DNA of 64,000 nt from Hoeflea sp. (GCF_002733955.1 NZ_NVXQ01000004.1:186001-250000), one strand, 5' to 3'. Positions 28,628 to 39,300 are shown, counted from the stretch's first letter. The notes: generated by a model from the sequence alone, not told the origin. Translations and numbers: made by a program.

Positions 28628-29422
28628 ATGCACCATTCGAAGAACCGGATCATCACCATCGCCAACCAGAAAGGCGGCGTGGGCAAGACCACCACCGCCA
28701 TCAACCTTGCAACTGCCCTGGCGGCGATTGGCGAGGAAGTGTTGATCGTTGACATCGACCCGCAGGGCAATGCCAGCACCGGGCTGGGCATTGACCGCAA
28801 GGATCGCGGCGTGTCGGCCTATGATCTGCTGACGCAGAACGCGACGGTGTCAGAGACCGTGATGCAGACGGCTGTGCCGCATCTCAGCATCATTCCATCG
28901 ACGATGGATCTGCTCGGCGTCGAGATGGAAATTTCCGGCTTGCCGGACCGGGTCTACAAGCTCAAGAAGGCGCTGCAGGCCGAAGATGCCAAGCATTATG
29001 ACTATGTGCTGATTGACTGTCCGCCGTCGCTCAACCTTTTGACCATGAACGCAATGGCCGCCGCGCATTCGATTCTCGTGCCGCTGCAATGCGAGTTCTT
29101 TGCGCTCGAGGGTCTGAGCCAGCTGCTGGAAACGGTTGGCCAGGTGCGTGATTCGCTAAACCCGACGCTCGACATTCAAGGCATCGTGATGACGATGTAT
29201 GATGCGCGCAACAATCTTGCGCTTCAGGTGGTCGAGGATGTCCGCTCTCATCTGGGCGACAAGGTTTACAGGACTCTCATTCCGCGCAATGTCAGGGTTT
29301 CCGAGGCACCTTCCTACGGAAAGCCGGCGATCCTGTATGATCTGAAATGCGCCGGCAGCCAGGCCTATCTGCAGCTGGCATCCGAGGTTATTCAACGCGA
29401 ACGCAATCGTAAGGCGGCCTGA
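28628..29422 (+). CDS. parA: Chromosome-partitioning ATPase ParA (Soj)
   Basis: 264 residues. Walker-type ATPase that binds DNA non-specifically in its ATP form and moves ParB-parS complexes. The deviant Walker A KGGVGKTTTAIN is at about 14-25, A' is in VDIDPQGNAS, and Walker B is in VLIDCPPSLNLL. The short N-terminus before Walker A is typical of chromosomal type Ia/Soj-like proteins without a regulatory HTH. ATG 28628 lies 17 bases after rsmG, inferring an mnmG-rsmG-parA-parB transcript. Confidence 0.97.
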   Translation: MHHSKNRIITIANQKGGVGKTTTAINLATALAAIGEEVLIVDIDPQGNASTGLGIDRKDRGVSAYDLLTQNATVSETVMQTAVPHLSIIPSTMDLLGVEMEISGLPDRVYKLKKALQAEDAKHYDYVLIDCPPSLNLLTMNAMAAAHSILVPLQCEFFALEGLSQLLETVGQVRDSLNPTLDIQGIVMTMYDARNNLALQVVEDVRSHLGDKVYRTLIPRNVRVSEAPSYGKPAILYDLKCAGSQAYLQLASEVIQRERNRKAA

Positions 29423-29444
29423 CCCGAAAGGGCGAGCGGCGAAG

Positions 29445-30347
29445 ATGGGTATGACAATGTCGGACGATGTATCAAGAAAACGCCTCGGGCGAGGCTTGGC
29501 TGCTCTCATTGGCGAGATCGATCAACCGGTGCAACCCCAGTCGAAGCCGAGTGTTTCGGCGGATCGAACCGTTCCGATCGAACATGTGAGTCGGAACCCG
29601 CGCAATCCTCGCAGGACGTTCGATCCGACTGACCTCGAGGATCTGTCGAATTCGATCCGCCAGCATGGCATCGTGCAGCCGGTGATGGTCCGCAGTTCCG
29701 GTGAAGACCGGTACGAAATTATTGCCGGTGAACGCCGCTGGCGCGCCGCGCAGATGGCAGGTCTGGTGGAAATTCCTGTCATCGTGCGTGATGTCGACGA
29801 CCGCACGGCCCTGGAAATAGCGATCGTTGAGAACGTTCAGCGTGCTGATCTCAATGCGCTTGAAGAGGCGCAGGGCTATGAGCAGCTGATCGCGCAGTAT
29901 GGTTACACCCAGAACGATCTTGGTGAAGTGATCGGCAAGAGCCGCAGTCACGTGGCCAATTCGCTGCGTCTGCTGAAACTGCCTGACGAAGTCCGGACCA
30001 TGCTGGCGGAAGGTGCGCTGTCAGCCGGTCATGCGCGCGCCATCGTGTCGACTTCCGATCCTGTTCGCCTGGCCCGGAAAATTGCCGGCGAGGGGCTTTC
30101 GGTGCGTGATGCCGAGAAACTGGCTCAGAAGGATGCGGACCAGGGCAGCAGACCGGATGGGCTGGAAACCAAGTCGAACCGCTCTGACCAGAAGGATGCC
30201 GACACGGTAGCGCTGGAGAGAAGCCTGTCCGACGTGCTGGGGCTCAAGGTGCAATTGGCCCACAAGGGGCAAGGCGGCCAACTCAGGATCGACTATAAGT
30301 CACTTGAGCAACTCGATGAGCTTTGCCGGCTTCTTGGCGAGAAATAG
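29445..30347 (+). CDS. parB: Chromosome-partitioning protein ParB (Spo0J)
   Basis: 300 residues. Site-specific DNA-binding CTP-switch protein that loads at parS and spreads. The N-terminal RKRLGRGLAALIGE is the ParA-contact motif. The CTP-binding region includes NPRNPRRTF and the GERRWRAAQ (GERRxRA) box at about 87-95. The HTH segment reads NDLGEVIGKSRSHVANSLRLLKLP (in part) at about 160-185. A linker and C-terminal dimerisation domain follow. Alternative ATGs at 29451 and 29457 are in frame. Confidence 0.97.
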   Translation: MGMTMSDDVSRKRLGRGLAALIGEIDQPVQPQSKPSVSADRTVPIEHVSRNPRNPRRTFDPTDLEDLSNSIRQHGIVQPVMVRSSGEDRYEIIAGERRWRAAQMAGLVEIPVIVRDVDDRTALEIAIVENVQRADLNALEEAQGYEQLIAQYGYTQNDLGEVIGKSRSHVANSLRLLKLPDEVRTMLAEGALSAGHARAIVSTSDPVRLARKIAGEGLSVRDAEKLAQKDADQGSRPDGLETKSNRSDQKDADTVALERSLSDVLGLKVQLAHKGQGGQLRIDYKSLEQLDELCRLLGEK

Positions 30348-30372
30348 TTAAACAAACCAGTGAGATGGTGGC

Positions 30373-31401
30373 TTAACGGCTAAGCAGGCAGGCTCTGAGA
30401 AGCGCCTGTCTGGCAATCGATGCCTCCAGCTGTGGTCTGCGGCGTGTATCCAGCACAGCTTCCGACAGGCGGCGCATTTCGCGGTTGATTGCTTCCAGCC
30501 GCCAATGACGCAAGGCGCGCTCGACCACCGGCTTTCGCTTGAAGTGGATGCCGCGTCCCCTCTCTGTCAGGGCCTGGGCCGGCTGGCGTCCATGATTTTC
30601 GACCAGCGAGCGCATGGCGTCGAGCTGCTCGAATTGCATTATACAGCTGCGCAGCACCAGAAAGACGGATGTCTTTGACGCCAGGATCCGTTCCAGTGCG
30701 GCTTCCAGCCGTACCGGATCACCGGAAAACACGGCATCGACGGCATCATCCACCGACAGCGCCGCGACGTCTCCGATGGCTTCGACGACATCGTCATCGG
30801 TAACGGTTCCCTTGCCATGGCAGTAAAGTGCCAGTTTTTTTAATTCGTTGCGGCTTGCCAGCCGATCGCCGCCTAGCAATTGTGTGAGCCGCTGGCGGGC
30901 GTCTCCCTGAATGGTCAGGTTGGCGTTGCCGAGCTCCTCATCGATGAGTGTCTGCACACCTCTGGCGTCGTCGGCATAGCAGGGAATGGCAAGTGCCGTG
31001 CGGGCATTCTCAATCACCTTGCGCAGGCCGCTGCCCTTTTTCAGATCACCCGCCTCGATCAGAAGATGGGAAGATCCGGCTTCTGCCTCGGTCAAAGCGG
31101 TGACGGACTGGACAAGTCCACGATCATTGCCGGCGTTCTTGACCCAGACCAGGCGATCTCCGCCAAACAGGCTTATGGCGCCGAATTCATCGGCCAATCG
31201 TCCAGGGTCACCGGACAGATCGGAAGATTCGAGCTTGAGAACAGCAAAATCATCCTTGAGATCAACACCAGTCTTGGCCGCGACTTCGGCTGCGCGTTCG
31301 GAGACCAGCCCACGGTCGGGTCCATAGACGAGCACGATCCGGTAGGGAGTGCCTTCGCGCCGGACAAACCCGGCAAATTCATGGTTCTTGAGTTGTGCCA
31401 T
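30373..31401 (-). CDS. holA: DNA polymerase III delta subunit
   Basis: 342 residues. Clamp-loader subunit that opens the beta ring. The N-terminal AAA+-like region has RIVLVYGPDRGLVSERA in place of a functional P-loop, as usual for delta. The middle contains LLGGDRLASRNELKKLALY, highly typical of HolA, and a C-terminal collar domain follows. ATG 31401 (MAQLKNHEF) is used; the open frame extends 14 codons further. It is convergent with parB across 25 bases and is last in the leuS-lptE-holA run. Confidence 0.94.
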   Translation of the reverse strand: MAQLKNHEFAGFVRREGTPYRIVLVYGPDRGLVSERAAEVAAKTGVDLKDDFAVLKLESSDLSGDPGRLADEFGAISLFGGDRLVWVKNAGNDRGLVQSVTALTEAEAGSSHLLIEAGDLKKGSGLRKVIENARTALAIPCYADDARGVQTLIDEELGNANLTIQGDARQRLTQLLGGDRLASRNELKKLALYCHGKGTVTDDDVVEAIGDVAALSVDDAVDAVFSGDPVRLEAALERILASKTSVFLVLRSCIMQFEQLDAMRSLVENHGRQPAQALTERGRGIHFKRKPVVERALRHWRLEAINREMRRLSEAVLDTRRRPQLEASIARQALLRACLLSR

Positions 31402-31526
31402 GCAGCCTGTGGATACCGATTTGAGCCATAAAACGGAACGCAAACAATCAGTTGCGCGAGCGACGCTGAAACTTCCTGCAACGTTGCGTGCAGTCTACCA
31501 TTCACATGAGCGCAATTGAACGCGGT

Positions 31527-32030
31527 TCAGCGTGCGAGGGCTGCGGCGATGTCTGCGCGCACCAGGCCTGCAACCTGCCGTGCGGCCCGGTCTTCGGCTT
31601 CCAGCTTGGCTCTTTCCTGAGCGAAATTCTGTGAGGGCAGATCCACCTGTGCATCGACGAAGCGGGAACCTGATTTGACGGTTTCTCCGGTGCTCGCCGA
31701 TTTCAGCACGTAAGCCGCCGTTACGGTGGTGCGGGCGGCGGAAAATTCGTTGTCGATCCCGCCGGGCAACAGGCCTGCAGTTGCTGACGTGACCGTCAGA
31801 TCAAGCGTGTAGGCGGTGTTGTGCTGTTCGCCGCCAAAGCCGAGCACCAGTTCATTGCGCACCACCTGCTCAACCCGGCTATCGGCCTCTGAAACGGAGA
31901 TAGACTGTTGCTGGCCCTGCATGGAACCGTAGAGCGGCTGCGCCTGGCAGCCAGCCAGCAGTCCGAGGCCGAGCATGGCTGCCACAATCCGCGCCCTGCT
32001 GCCCGATCCGAGAACTTCAAACGACAACAT
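31527..32030 (-). CDS. lptE: LPS-assembly lipoprotein LptE
   Basis: 167 residues. Outer-membrane lipoprotein plug for LptD in LPS export. The lipobox LLAGC (Cys28) follows a basic, hydrophobic signal region. The mature part has the alternating-strand pattern of the LptE/RlpB fold ([25 protein letters not shown]). Sequence conservation in this family is low; placement between leuS and holA is the standard alphaproteobacterial and gamma arrangement and strengthens the call. The ATG lies inside the leuS 3' end (14-base overlap). Confidence 0.9.
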   Translation of the reverse strand: MLSFEVLGSGSRARIVAAMLGLGLLAGCQAQPLYGSMQGQQQSISVSEADSRVEQVVRNELVLGFGGEQHNTAYTLDLTVTSATAGLLPGGIDNEFSAARTTVTAAYVLKSASTGETVKSGSRFVDAQVDLPSQNFAQERAKLEAEDRAARQVAGLVRADIAAALAR

Positions 32031-34647
32031 TGACGATCCTCTGGGGTACGATGATGAGCTTGCGCGGCGGATTGCCGCCCGTTGCGGTTTGTACGAAATC
32101 CAGTGCCAGCACAGCCTTCTCGACAGCAGCTTGATCTGCATTGCGGTCAATTGTCAAATCGCCGCGCTTCTTGCCGTTGATCTGAACTGGCAACGTCACC
32201 TGTTCATCCGTGACCAGGCTGGACTCGTAATCCGGCCAGGCGATGGTTGCCACCATGCCGTCATTGCCAAGCAATTTCCAGCATTCTTCCGCCAGATGCG
32301 GCATCATCGGTGCAATCAGCTGAACCAGCATCCCTGCTGCCTGCTTGCACGCCGCCTTGAGGTCTGCATCGGCCTTGCCGGCGGCAACATCCGTCAGCGG
32401 TCCGGCCAGCGTGTTGACCAGTTCGTAAAGCCGGGCCACGGCCTTGTTGAAGGCGAGTTTCTCGATGTCCTCGCCGACGGCCTTCACGGTCTTGTGCGCA
32501 ATGCGGGAAACATCAAGCGCCCTGCCCGTGTCCCCGGTTGCTGCCGTGACACCCTCGAGTTCAGGAGCCGCTTCACCCAGCAAGCGCCAGACCCGCTGAA
32601 CAAAGCGGTGTGCGCCTTCAACGCCGGCTTCGGTCCAGATCACATCGCGATCCGGAGGCGAATCTGAAAGCATGAAAAACCTAGCAGTATCAGCACCATA
32701 GCTGTCGATGATATCGTCGGGATCAACGACATTCTTCTTTGATTTCGACATCTTCTCGATGGAGCCGATAACAAGCGCTTCACCGGTCTTGGCATGTTTC
32801 GCGTGCCGGACCCCGTCAGTGTCTGTGATTTCCACGTCAGCCGGGGGAACCCATTCGCCCTTGCGGCCCTTGTCGGTGCGGTAGGTTTCATGAACCACCA
32901 TGCCTTGGGTGAACAGGCCGCGGAACGGCTCTTTCAGATCGACATGGCCAGTCTTCTGCATGGCGCGGGTGAAGAAGCGCGAGTAGAGCAGATGCAGGAT
33001 CGCATGCTCGATGCCGCCGATATACTGATCAACCGGCAACCAGGCGCTGGCAACGGCCGGATCGGTGGGCGTGTCATGCCGCGGCGCGGTGAAACGAGCG
33101 AAATACCAGGACGAATCTACAAATGTGTCCATCGTGTCGGTTTCGCGCCGGGCGGCCTTGCCGCAGCTGGGGCAATCGACATGTTTCCAGGTCGGATGGT
33201 GATCAAGCGGATTGCCCGGCTTGTCCAGCGTCACGTCATCCGGCAGCTGGACCGGCAAGTCCTTAGCCGGCACAGGAACCGCGCCGCAGTCATCGCAATG
33301 AATGACGGGTATCGGTGCGCCCCAGTAGCGCTGGCGCGACAGGCCCCAGTCGCGGAGGCGGAAATTGGTCTTACGGGCGGCTTGCGGTGCATCACCCAGG
33401 GTCCGGGCTTCGAGCTGGTTGGCCACCGCATCAAATGCCTGGTCCGGGGTCATGCCGTCGAGAAGACGCGAATTGATCATCACGCCATCGCCGACATAGG
33501 CGGTGTCGGTGATGACGAAGCTCGTCGCGTCCGCATCCGCGGGCATCACCACCGGGGTAACCGGCAGATTGTACTTGCGGGCGAAATCGAGGTCGCGCTG
33601 GTCGCCGGAGGGGCAGCCGAAAATGGCGCCGGTGCCGTAATCCATCAGCACGAAATTGGCGATATAGACCGGGACCGTCCAGTCCGGGTCGAGCGGATGA
33701 ACCACGTTGATCGCGGTCTTCATGCCCGTTTTCTCGGCCGTTTCCAGCGCTGCCACAGAGGTCCCGGCGCGGCGGCATTCGTCGCAGAACGCGGCGACTG
33801 CGGGGTCCTTGGCGGCCAGTTCCCTGGCCAGCGGATGATCCGCGGCAATCGCCAGGAACGAAGCGCCATAAAGGGTATCGGGCCGTGTGGTGTAGACTTC
33901 GATATCGGTCGCGCCGCCGGCTTCTGAGGGATCTTCGATCTCCCAGCGCAGAGACAGGCCCTCGGACTTGCCGATCCAGTTCTTCTGCATCAGCCGGACC
34001 TTTTCCGGCCACTGGTCGAGCTCGTCGAGTGAAACCAGCAGATCCTCGGCATAATCCGAGATGCGGAAGAACCACTGGGTCAGTTCGCGCTGTTCAACCA
34101 GTGCGCCGGAGCGCCAGCCGCGGCCGTCAATGACCTGTTCGTTGGCCAGCACCGTCATGTCGACGGGATCCCAGTTGACCTTGGAATTGCGGCGATAGAT
34201 CAGGCCGGCCTTGAGGAAGTCGAGAAACAGCGCCTGCTGCTGCTTGTAATAGTCGACATCACAGGTGGCGAATTCGCGGCTCCAGTCGAGCGACAGCCCC
34301 ATCGACTTGAGCTGCTTGCGCATGGCGTCGATATTGGCATAGGTCCAGTCGCGCGGGTGAACCTTGTTCTGGATCGCGGCGTTTTCGGCCGGCATGCCGA
34401 ATGCATCCCATCCCATTGGATGGAGCACATTAAAGCCCCTGGCGCGCTTGTAGCGGGCGACAACATCGCCCATGGCGTAATTGCGGACATGTCCCATGTG
34501 AATCCGGCCGGAGGGATAGGGGAACATCTCGAGCACGTAATATTTCGGGTCCGGACTGTCATTGTCCGTCTCGTAAATCCGCGCTTCTTCCCACATGCGC
34601 TGCCAGCGGGTTTCAGCCTGTTTGGGATTGTATCGTTCAATTGCCAT
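32017..34647 (-). CDS. leuS: Leucyl-tRNA synthetase
   Basis: 876 residues. Class Ia synthetase. The HIGH-equivalent is in [19 protein letters not shown] (about 43-61). The CP1 editing domain with [11 protein letters not shown] lies around 260. A zinc-like [10 protein letters not shown] / [10 protein letters not shown] pair is present, and [12 protein letters not shown] (KMSKS loop) is at about 630. Full-length with no obvious defect. Divergent from the yggS gene across about 205 bases; no T-box or leader peptide was recognised there. Confidence 0.97.
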   Translation of the reverse strand: MAIERYNPKQAETRWQRMWEEARIYETDNDSPDPKYYVLEMFPYPSGRIHMGHVRNYAMGDVVARYKRARGFNVLHPMGWDAFGMPAENAAIQNKVHPRDWTYANIDAMRKQLKSMGLSLDWSREFATCDVDYYKQQQALFLDFLKAGLIYRRNSKVNWDPVDMTVLANEQVIDGRGWRSGALVEQRELTQWFFRISDYAEDLLVSLDELDQWPEKVRLMQKNWIGKSEGLSLRWEIEDPSEAGGATDIEVYTTRPDTLYGASFLAIAADHPLARELAAKDPAVAAFCDECRRAGTSVAALETAEKTGMKTAINVVHPLDPDWTVPVYIANFVLMDYGTGAIFGCPSGDQRDLDFARKYNLPVTPVVMPADADATSFVITDTAYVGDGVMINSRLLDGMTPDQAFDAVANQLEARTLGDAPQAARKTNFRLRDWGLSRQRYWGAPIPVIHCDDCGAVPVPAKDLPVQLPDDVTLDKPGNPLDHHPTWKHVDCPSCGKAARRETDTMDTFVDSSWYFARFTAPRHDTPTDPAVASAWLPVDQYIGGIEHAILHLLYSRFFTRAMQKTGHVDLKEPFRGLFTQGMVVHETYRTDKGRKGEWVPPADVEITDTDGVRHAKHAKTGEALVIGSIEKMSKSKKNVVDPDDIIDSYGADTARFFMLSDSPPDRDVIWTEAGVEGAHRFVQRVWRLLGEAAPELEGVTAATGDTGRALDVSRIAHKTVKAVGEDIEKLAFNKAVARLYELVNTLAGPLTDVAAGKADADLKAACKQAAGMLVQLIAPMMPHLAEECWKLLGNDGMVATIAWPDYESSLVTDEQVTLPVQINGKKRGDLTIDRNADQAAVEKAVLALDFVQTATGGNPPRKLIIVPQRIVNVVV

Positions 34648-34852
34648 AAAAGATCACCAGAAACCTGTCAGATTTTGTCGCGACCTTCACCATGAAACCC
34701 GGCAAGCGTCAACCATTGAGCGGCTTTGGAGGCCAAGATGGGGCCTGTGGGCCTGTTCCCGGAGGTTGCGACAGGACCCAAAGCTCTTCCCGGCTCAATT
34801 GGCAAGGACGGCGGGCTGGGGTAACACCAGAGGCCGAGATCGAAGCAAGCGA

Positions 34853-35524
34853 ATGGAGCACAGCGTGAGTGCACGGGAAAACCTGGAGAAGGTAAGGGCG
34901 GCCATTGCCGCTGCGGAAGCCGGAGCAAACCGGAAAAAGGGCGCGGTGCGGCTGGTGGCGGTTTCGAAGACCAAGCCCGCCGAGGAGATCACCCCCGTAA
35001 TCGAAGCGGGGCAGCGGATCTTCGGCGAAAACCGGGTCCAGGAGGCGCAATCGAAATGGCCCGAGCTCAAGGCCGGCACCGAGGGGATCGAGCTGCATCT
35101 GATCGGGCCGCTGCAATCCAACAAGACGACCGATGCGGTGGCGCTGTTTGACGTGATCCAGACCGTCGACCGCGAGAAGATTGCCAGGGAGATTTCCAAG
35201 GAAATCACCAAGCAGGACAAACACCCGCGTCTTTATGTCCAGGTCAATACCGGCTCGGAGCCGCAAAAGGCCGGCATCGAGCCGGATGAAGCGGCTGCGT
35301 TCATTGCCTTGTGCCGCTCCGAGCTTGGGCTGACGATCAGCGGGTTGATGTGCATTCCGCCGGTGGAGGAGAACCCCGGCCCGCATTTTGCGCTGCTCGG
35401 CAAGATTGCCCGCGAGAACGATGTCGAGACGCTGTCGATGGGCATGTCGGACGATTTCGAGACGGCGATCGGCTTCGGCGCAACCGAAGTCCGGGTCGGC
35501 TCGGCAATATTCGGAGCGCGCTAA
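34853..35524 (+). CDS. YggS/PLPBP-family pyridoxal-phosphate homeostasis protein
   Basis: 223 residues. Single-domain PLP-binding barrel (COG0325/PROSC family) that buffers PLP and affects amino-acid and keto-acid balance. The PLP lysine is K39 in VAVSKTKPAEEI. FGENRVQEAQSKW, HLIGPLQSNKT, GLMCIPP and C-terminal SMGMSDDFETAI plus VRVGSAIFG are diagnostic. ATG 34853 is used; GTG 34865 (VSARENLEK) is also possible. Confidence 0.93.
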   Translation: MEHSVSARENLEKVRAAIAAAEAGANRKKGAVRLVAVSKTKPAEEITPVIEAGQRIFGENRVQEAQSKWPELKAGTEGIELHLIGPLQSNKTTDAVALFDVIQTVDREKIAREISKEITKQDKHPRLYVQVNTGSEPQKAGIEPDEAAAFIALCRSELGLTISGLMCIPPVEENPGPHFALLGKIARENDVETLSMGMSDDFETAIGFGATEVRVGSAIFGAR

Positions 35525-35660
35525 TCGATTTGATGGGAGGACCTAGCCCAAGGTCTAGTTTTCGCGGCGATCCGGGAGGCCTAGGGTGCCGCGAATTCAG
35601 CTTACCGGGTGGAGGGTGCGGCATGGAAGTGTTGCGCCAAAGGGTATGGAGGAGATGGTC

Positions 35661-37571
35661 ATGACAAGCAGCTATGCCGAGGTCTATTCGAGCTGGCAGA
35701 AGAATCCCGAAGGGTTCTGGATGGAGCAGGCGGAGGCGATCGACTGGTTCACCAAGCCCGAAAGGGCTTTCGATCCGGATCAGGGCGTCTATGGCGGCTG
35801 GTACCCGGAGGGAATTACCAACACCTGCCACAACTGTCTCGATCGCCACGTGGCGGCCGGCCGGGGAGACCAGGCGGCGCTGATCTATGACAGCCCGATC
35901 ACCGGCGCCAAGCGCTCGATCACCTATTCGCAGATGCTGGCCGATGTCGAGGCCTTTGCCGGCGCCATGGCGGACAAGGGGATCGGCAAGGGAGACCGGG
36001 TCGTCATCTACATGCCGATGGTGCCCGAAGCAATCGTGGCAATGCTGGCCTGCGCCCGGCTCGGCGCCATCCATTCGGTGGTGTTTGGCGGTTTTGCCGC
36101 ACATGAGCTGGCCACCCGGATCGAGGACAGCGAGGCCAAGCTGATTGTCAGCGCTTCCTGCGGCATCGAACCGGGCCGGATTGTGGCCTACAAGCCCTTG
36201 CTGGATGCGGCGATCGAACAGTCTCGTCACAAGCCGGAGGCGACGATCGTGCTGCAGCGGGATCAGCAAGGCTGCGAGCTGATCGAAGGCCGGGACTTCG
36301 ACTATGCGGAGCTGCTTCAGGCCAATGCCGGACGCAACACCCCCTGCACGCCGGTCAAGGCCACGGATCCGCTCTACATTCTCTACACCTCGGGCACCAC
36401 CGGCCAGCCCAAGGGCGTGGTGCGTGACAATGGCGGCCACATGGCCGCACTCTACTGGTCGATGCATGCGATCTATGGCGTCAAGCCGGGAGAAGCGTTC
36501 TGGGCGGCATCCGATATCGGCTGGGTGGTCGGCCATTCCTACATCGTCTACGCGCCGCTCCTGCACGGCAACACCACCATCGTGTTTGAAGGCAAGCCGG
36601 TGGGAACGCCGGATGCGGGAACCTTCTGGCGGGTGATTTCCGAGCACAAGGTTGCGGTGCTGTTTACAGCGCCGACCGCGTTTCGCGCCATCCGCAAGGA
36701 AGATCCGGAAGGCAGCCTTGTCGGGCAATATGACCTCTCCGGTTACCGGGCGTTGTTCCTGGCGGGTGAGCGGGCCGACCCGGACACCATTCACTGGGCG
36801 GAAAAGGTGCTCGAGGTTCCGGTGATCGATCACTGGTGGCAGACCGAGACCGGCTGGACCATAGCCGGCAATCCGATGGGGCTGGGCCTGCTGCCGGTCA
36901 AGTACGGCTCGCCCGCGGTAGCGATGCCCGGCTACGACGTGCAGGTGCTTGACGATGCCGGCCATCCGGTGTCCGCCGGCACGCTGGGCAACATCGTGGT
37001 CAAGCTGCCGCTGCCGCCCGGATGTCTGCCAACATTGTGGAACGCCGAGAAGCGTTTCCAGGATGCCTATCTGGCCGAGTTCCCGGGCTATTACAAAACC
37101 GCGGATGCAGGTTTCATCGATGAGGACGGATACCTGTTCATCATGGCGCGGACCGATGACATCATCAATGTGGCCGGGCATCGATTGTCGACGGGCGGCA
37201 TGGAAGAGGTGGTCTCCGAGCATCCCGATGTGGTGGAATGCGCCGTGATCGGCATTGCCGATGCCATGAAAGGCCAGATTCCGGCCGGTTTCATCGTCAT
37301 CAACAATCATCATGGCCGCAGCGATGGCGAGATCGAGACCGAAGTGGTCAAGCTGGTGCGCGAGCAGATCGGGCCCGTCGCCGCCTTCAAGACGGTGATG
37401 GTGGTCAAGCGGCTTCCGAAAACCCGGTCAGGCAAGATCCTGCGCGCAACCATGCAGAAGATTGCTGATGGTGAAGCTTGGAACATGCCGGCAACCATTG
37501 ATGATCCGGGCGTTCTTGACGAAATTTCCGAGGTTCTGACAAAGCGCGGGATCGCCAAGAAGAGCGATTGA
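35661..37571 (+). CDS. prpE: Propionyl-CoA synthetase
   Basis: 636-residue AMP-forming acyl-CoA synthetase. Order: N-terminal YAEVYSSWQKNPEGFWMEQA (typical of PrpE), the P-loop ILYTSGTTGQPKG at about 240, and WWQTETGW (A5/active site). GYYKTADAGFIDEDGYLFIMARTDDIINVAGH (in part) leads to the C-terminal domain with the acetylatable Lys in KTRSGKILRATM. Substrate preference for propionate (versus acetate or acetoacetate) is inferred from overall similarity. ATG 35661 has a strong GGAGGAG site; an upstream in-frame start at 35586 is unlikely. Confidence 0.85.
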   Translation: MTSSYAEVYSSWQKNPEGFWMEQAEAIDWFTKPERAFDPDQGVYGGWYPEGITNTCHNCLDRHVAAGRGDQAALIYDSPITGAKRSITYSQMLADVEAFAGAMADKGIGKGDRVVIYMPMVPEAIVAMLACARLGAIHSVVFGGFAAHELATRIEDSEAKLIVSASCGIEPGRIVAYKPLLDAAIEQSRHKPEATIVLQRDQQGCELIEGRDFDYAELLQANAGRNTPCTPVKATDPLYILYTSGTTGQPKGVVRDNGGHMAALYWSMHAIYGVKPGEAFWAASDIGWVVGHSYIVYAPLLHGNTTIVFEGKPVGTPDAGTFWRVISEHKVAVLFTAPTAFRAIRKEDPEGSLVGQYDLSGYRALFLAGERADPDTIHWAEKVLEVPVIDHWWQTETGWTIAGNPMGLGLLPVKYGSPAVAMPGYDVQVLDDAGHPVSAGTLGNIVVKLPLPPGCLPTLWNAEKRFQDAYLAEFPGYYKTADAGFIDEDGYLFIMARTDDIINVAGHRLSTGGMEEVVSEHPDVVECAVIGIADAMKGQIPAGFIVINNHHGRSDGEIETEVVKLVREQIGPVAAFKTVMVVKRLPKTRSGKILRATMQKIADGEAWNMPATIDDPGVLDEISEVLTKRGIAKKSD

Positions 37572-37725
37572 CCTCGCCACCCGTCCACGTCAATGTCCCG
37601 CCGTTTCGCTGTGGTCTTGACCGGAAAATCATGTGATTTCCGGAGCACAGCGTGAAAAAGACGGATTGGAGCAGCTGTGCCCGCCCGATTGACGAGGCTC
37701 GGCGCTCTGAGAAAGGAAAATGACC

Positions 37726-38511
37726 ATGAGACTGGATGGACGAACAGCGATTGTCACCGGCGGCGCCAAGGGCATCGGGCTGGCCATCGTGCGCCGGCTG
37801 GCATCCGAGGGCGCCAAGGTGATGATCGCCGACAATGATGAGGCGGCGGGCAATGATGCCGTGGAAGCGGTGTCAACCGAAGGCGAAGTGCGGTTTACGG
37901 TCACCGATGTTTCGGAGCGGCTTGATGTTCACAATCTGGTGGCCAAGACAATCGACTCCTTTGGCTCGATCAATGCCCTGGTCAACAATGCCGGAATCGT
38001 GCACGCCGCTGATTTCCTCGATCTGGAAGAAGCCGATTTCGACCGCGTCATGGGGGTCAACCTCAAGGGCACCTTGTTGTGCGGGCAGGCCGTGGCCCGC
38101 CACATGGTGGAGCAGATCGCAAAGGGTGAAGAGCCCGGTTCGATCGTCAACATGTCCTCGATCAACGACACGTTCGCGATCGCCAACCAGGTTCCCTATT
38201 CGGTGTCGAAGGGTGGGGTGAGCCAGCTGACCAAGGTGATGGCGCTGTCGCTCGCAACCCATGGCATCCGCGTCAATGCCGTCGGGCCAGGCTCGATCAT
38301 GACCGATCTGCTGTCGGCTGTGGCCGACAATCCGGAAGCGAAGAACCGGATCCTGTCGCGCACCCCGCTGGGACGTATCGGCGACCCTTCGGAAATTGCT
38401 GCGGTCACGGCATTCCTGCTGTCGGGCGATGCGAGCTATGTCACCGGCCAGACGATCTATGCCGATGGCGGCCGTCTGCCGCTCAACTACACGGTTCCGG
38501 TCAAGGAATAG
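37726..38511 (+). CDS. SDR-family oxidoreductase (FabG-like)
   Basis: 261 residues. NAD(P)-dependent short-chain dehydrogenase: cofactor motif TGGAKGIG (residues 10-17), NNAGIVHA, catalytic Ser in NMSSINDT, YSVSK (Tyr/Lys) and C-terminal GQTIYADGG. An acidic residue after beta-2 (IADNDEA) suggests NAD preference. The substrate is not identifiable; neighbours are prpE and acs. ATG 37726 fits the GAAAGG site better than ATG 37720 two codons earlier. Confidence 0.9.
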   Translation: MRLDGRTAIVTGGAKGIGLAIVRRLASEGAKVMIADNDEAAGNDAVEAVSTEGEVRFTVTDVSERLDVHNLVAKTIDSFGSINALVNNAGIVHAADFLDLEEADFDRVMGVNLKGTLLCGQAVARHMVEQIAKGEEPGSIVNMSSINDTFAIANQVPYSVSKGGVSQLTKVMALSLATHGIRVNAVGPGSIMTDLLSAVADNPEAKNRILSRTPLGRIGDPSEIAAVTAFLLSGDASYVTGQTIYADGGRLPLNYTVPVKE

Positions 38512-38558
38512 GCAGGCAAAGGGCTTGCTGGTCTGACAGCATCGTCCCCCGGATACAG

Positions 38559-38583
38559 AAAGGCCCGGCAATGCCGGGCCTTT
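38559..38583. terminator. Bidirectional Rho-independent terminator
   Basis: An 11-bp stem AAAGGCCCGGC / GCCGGGCCTTT with a 3-base loop. The T-run works for the SDR gene on the plus strand and the complementary A-run for trcR on the minus strand. Confidence 0.9.
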
Positions 38584-38607
38584 TGCATGCAATATGAAAA
38601 GGTGGGC

Positions 38608-39300
38608 TCAGCCCTCGTCTTCTTCTTCCGGCTCGGTGCGCTTCATCGAGGTCAGTTTTGCAAAAACTGCATCTGCATCGATTTCCTTTTCGCCCTCGTC
38701 GTCCACCGGAACGGCGGATTCGGTCTCGCTGGCGGAAACCAGAACGCTGTCCTGTTCGGAGCCGGCCAGAGCGCCGCGGTTCTTGGAAGCGCGCTCGACT
38801 TCAAGATCGAGGTCGATCTGCGTGCACAGGCCCAGCGTGACCGGGTCCATCGGCGTCAGGTTGGCGGCGTTCCAGTGGGTACGGCCGCGGATCTGTTCGA
38901 TGGTCGACTTGGTGGTGCCGACCAGGCGCGAGACCTGGGCGTCCTTGAGTTCGGGGTGGTTGCGGACCAGCCAGAGGATGGCGTTGGGACGATCCTGACG
39001 CTTGGAGACGGGCGTGTAGCGCGGTCCCTTGCGCTTGGCTTCGGGAACGCGAACCTTCGGCTCCAAAAGCTTCAGCTTGAGTTCTGGATTGGCTTCTGCA
39101 GCGACGATATCCTCGCGGGAGAGCTGGCCCGTGCCGATCGGGTCGAGGCCCTTGATGCCCTGCGAAGCTTCGCCGTCGGCGATTGCCTTGACTTCAAGCG
39201 GGTGAAGTTTGCAGAACTGGGCGATCTGATCGAAGCTCAATGCGGTGTTGTCGACGAGCCAAACGGCGGTTGCCTTCGGCATGAGAAGCTGCTGTGCCAT
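38608..39300 (-). CDS. trcR: Cell-cycle transcriptional regulator TrcR (DUF1013)
   Basis: 230 residues, alphaproteobacteria-specific. N-terminal LMPKATAVWLVDNTALSFDQIAQFC (in part) and an internal HTH-like NAILWLVRNHPELKDAQVSRLVGTTKSTI (about 108-136) are hallmarks of DUF1013. The C-terminal tail is very acidic (about 195-230). In Caulobacter the protein is reported to act in cell-cycle transcription. It is monocistronic, ending at the bidirectional terminator; its start faces acs across 240 bases. Confidence 0.92.
   Translation of the reverse strand: MAQQLLMPKATAVWLVDNTALSFDQIAQFCKLHPLEVKAIADGEASQGIKGLDPIGTGQLSREDIVAAEANPELKLKLLEPKVRVPEAKRKGPRYTPVSKRQDRPNAILWLVRNHPELKDAQVSRLVGTTKSTIEQIRGRTHWNAANLTPMDPVTLGLCTQIDLDLEVERASKNRGALAGSEQDSVLVSASETESAVPVDDEGEKEIDADAVFAKLTSMKRTEPEEEDEG

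Noticed and set aside
35337-37313. 658-codon minus-strand ORF opposite prpE
   Set aside because: Antisense shadow of prpE with no domain; begins and ends without operon context.
37621-37643. CCGGAAA...TTTCCGG hairpin upstream of the SDR gene as a terminator
   Set aside because: Short A+T-rich stem with a bulge and no T-tract; probably not functional.
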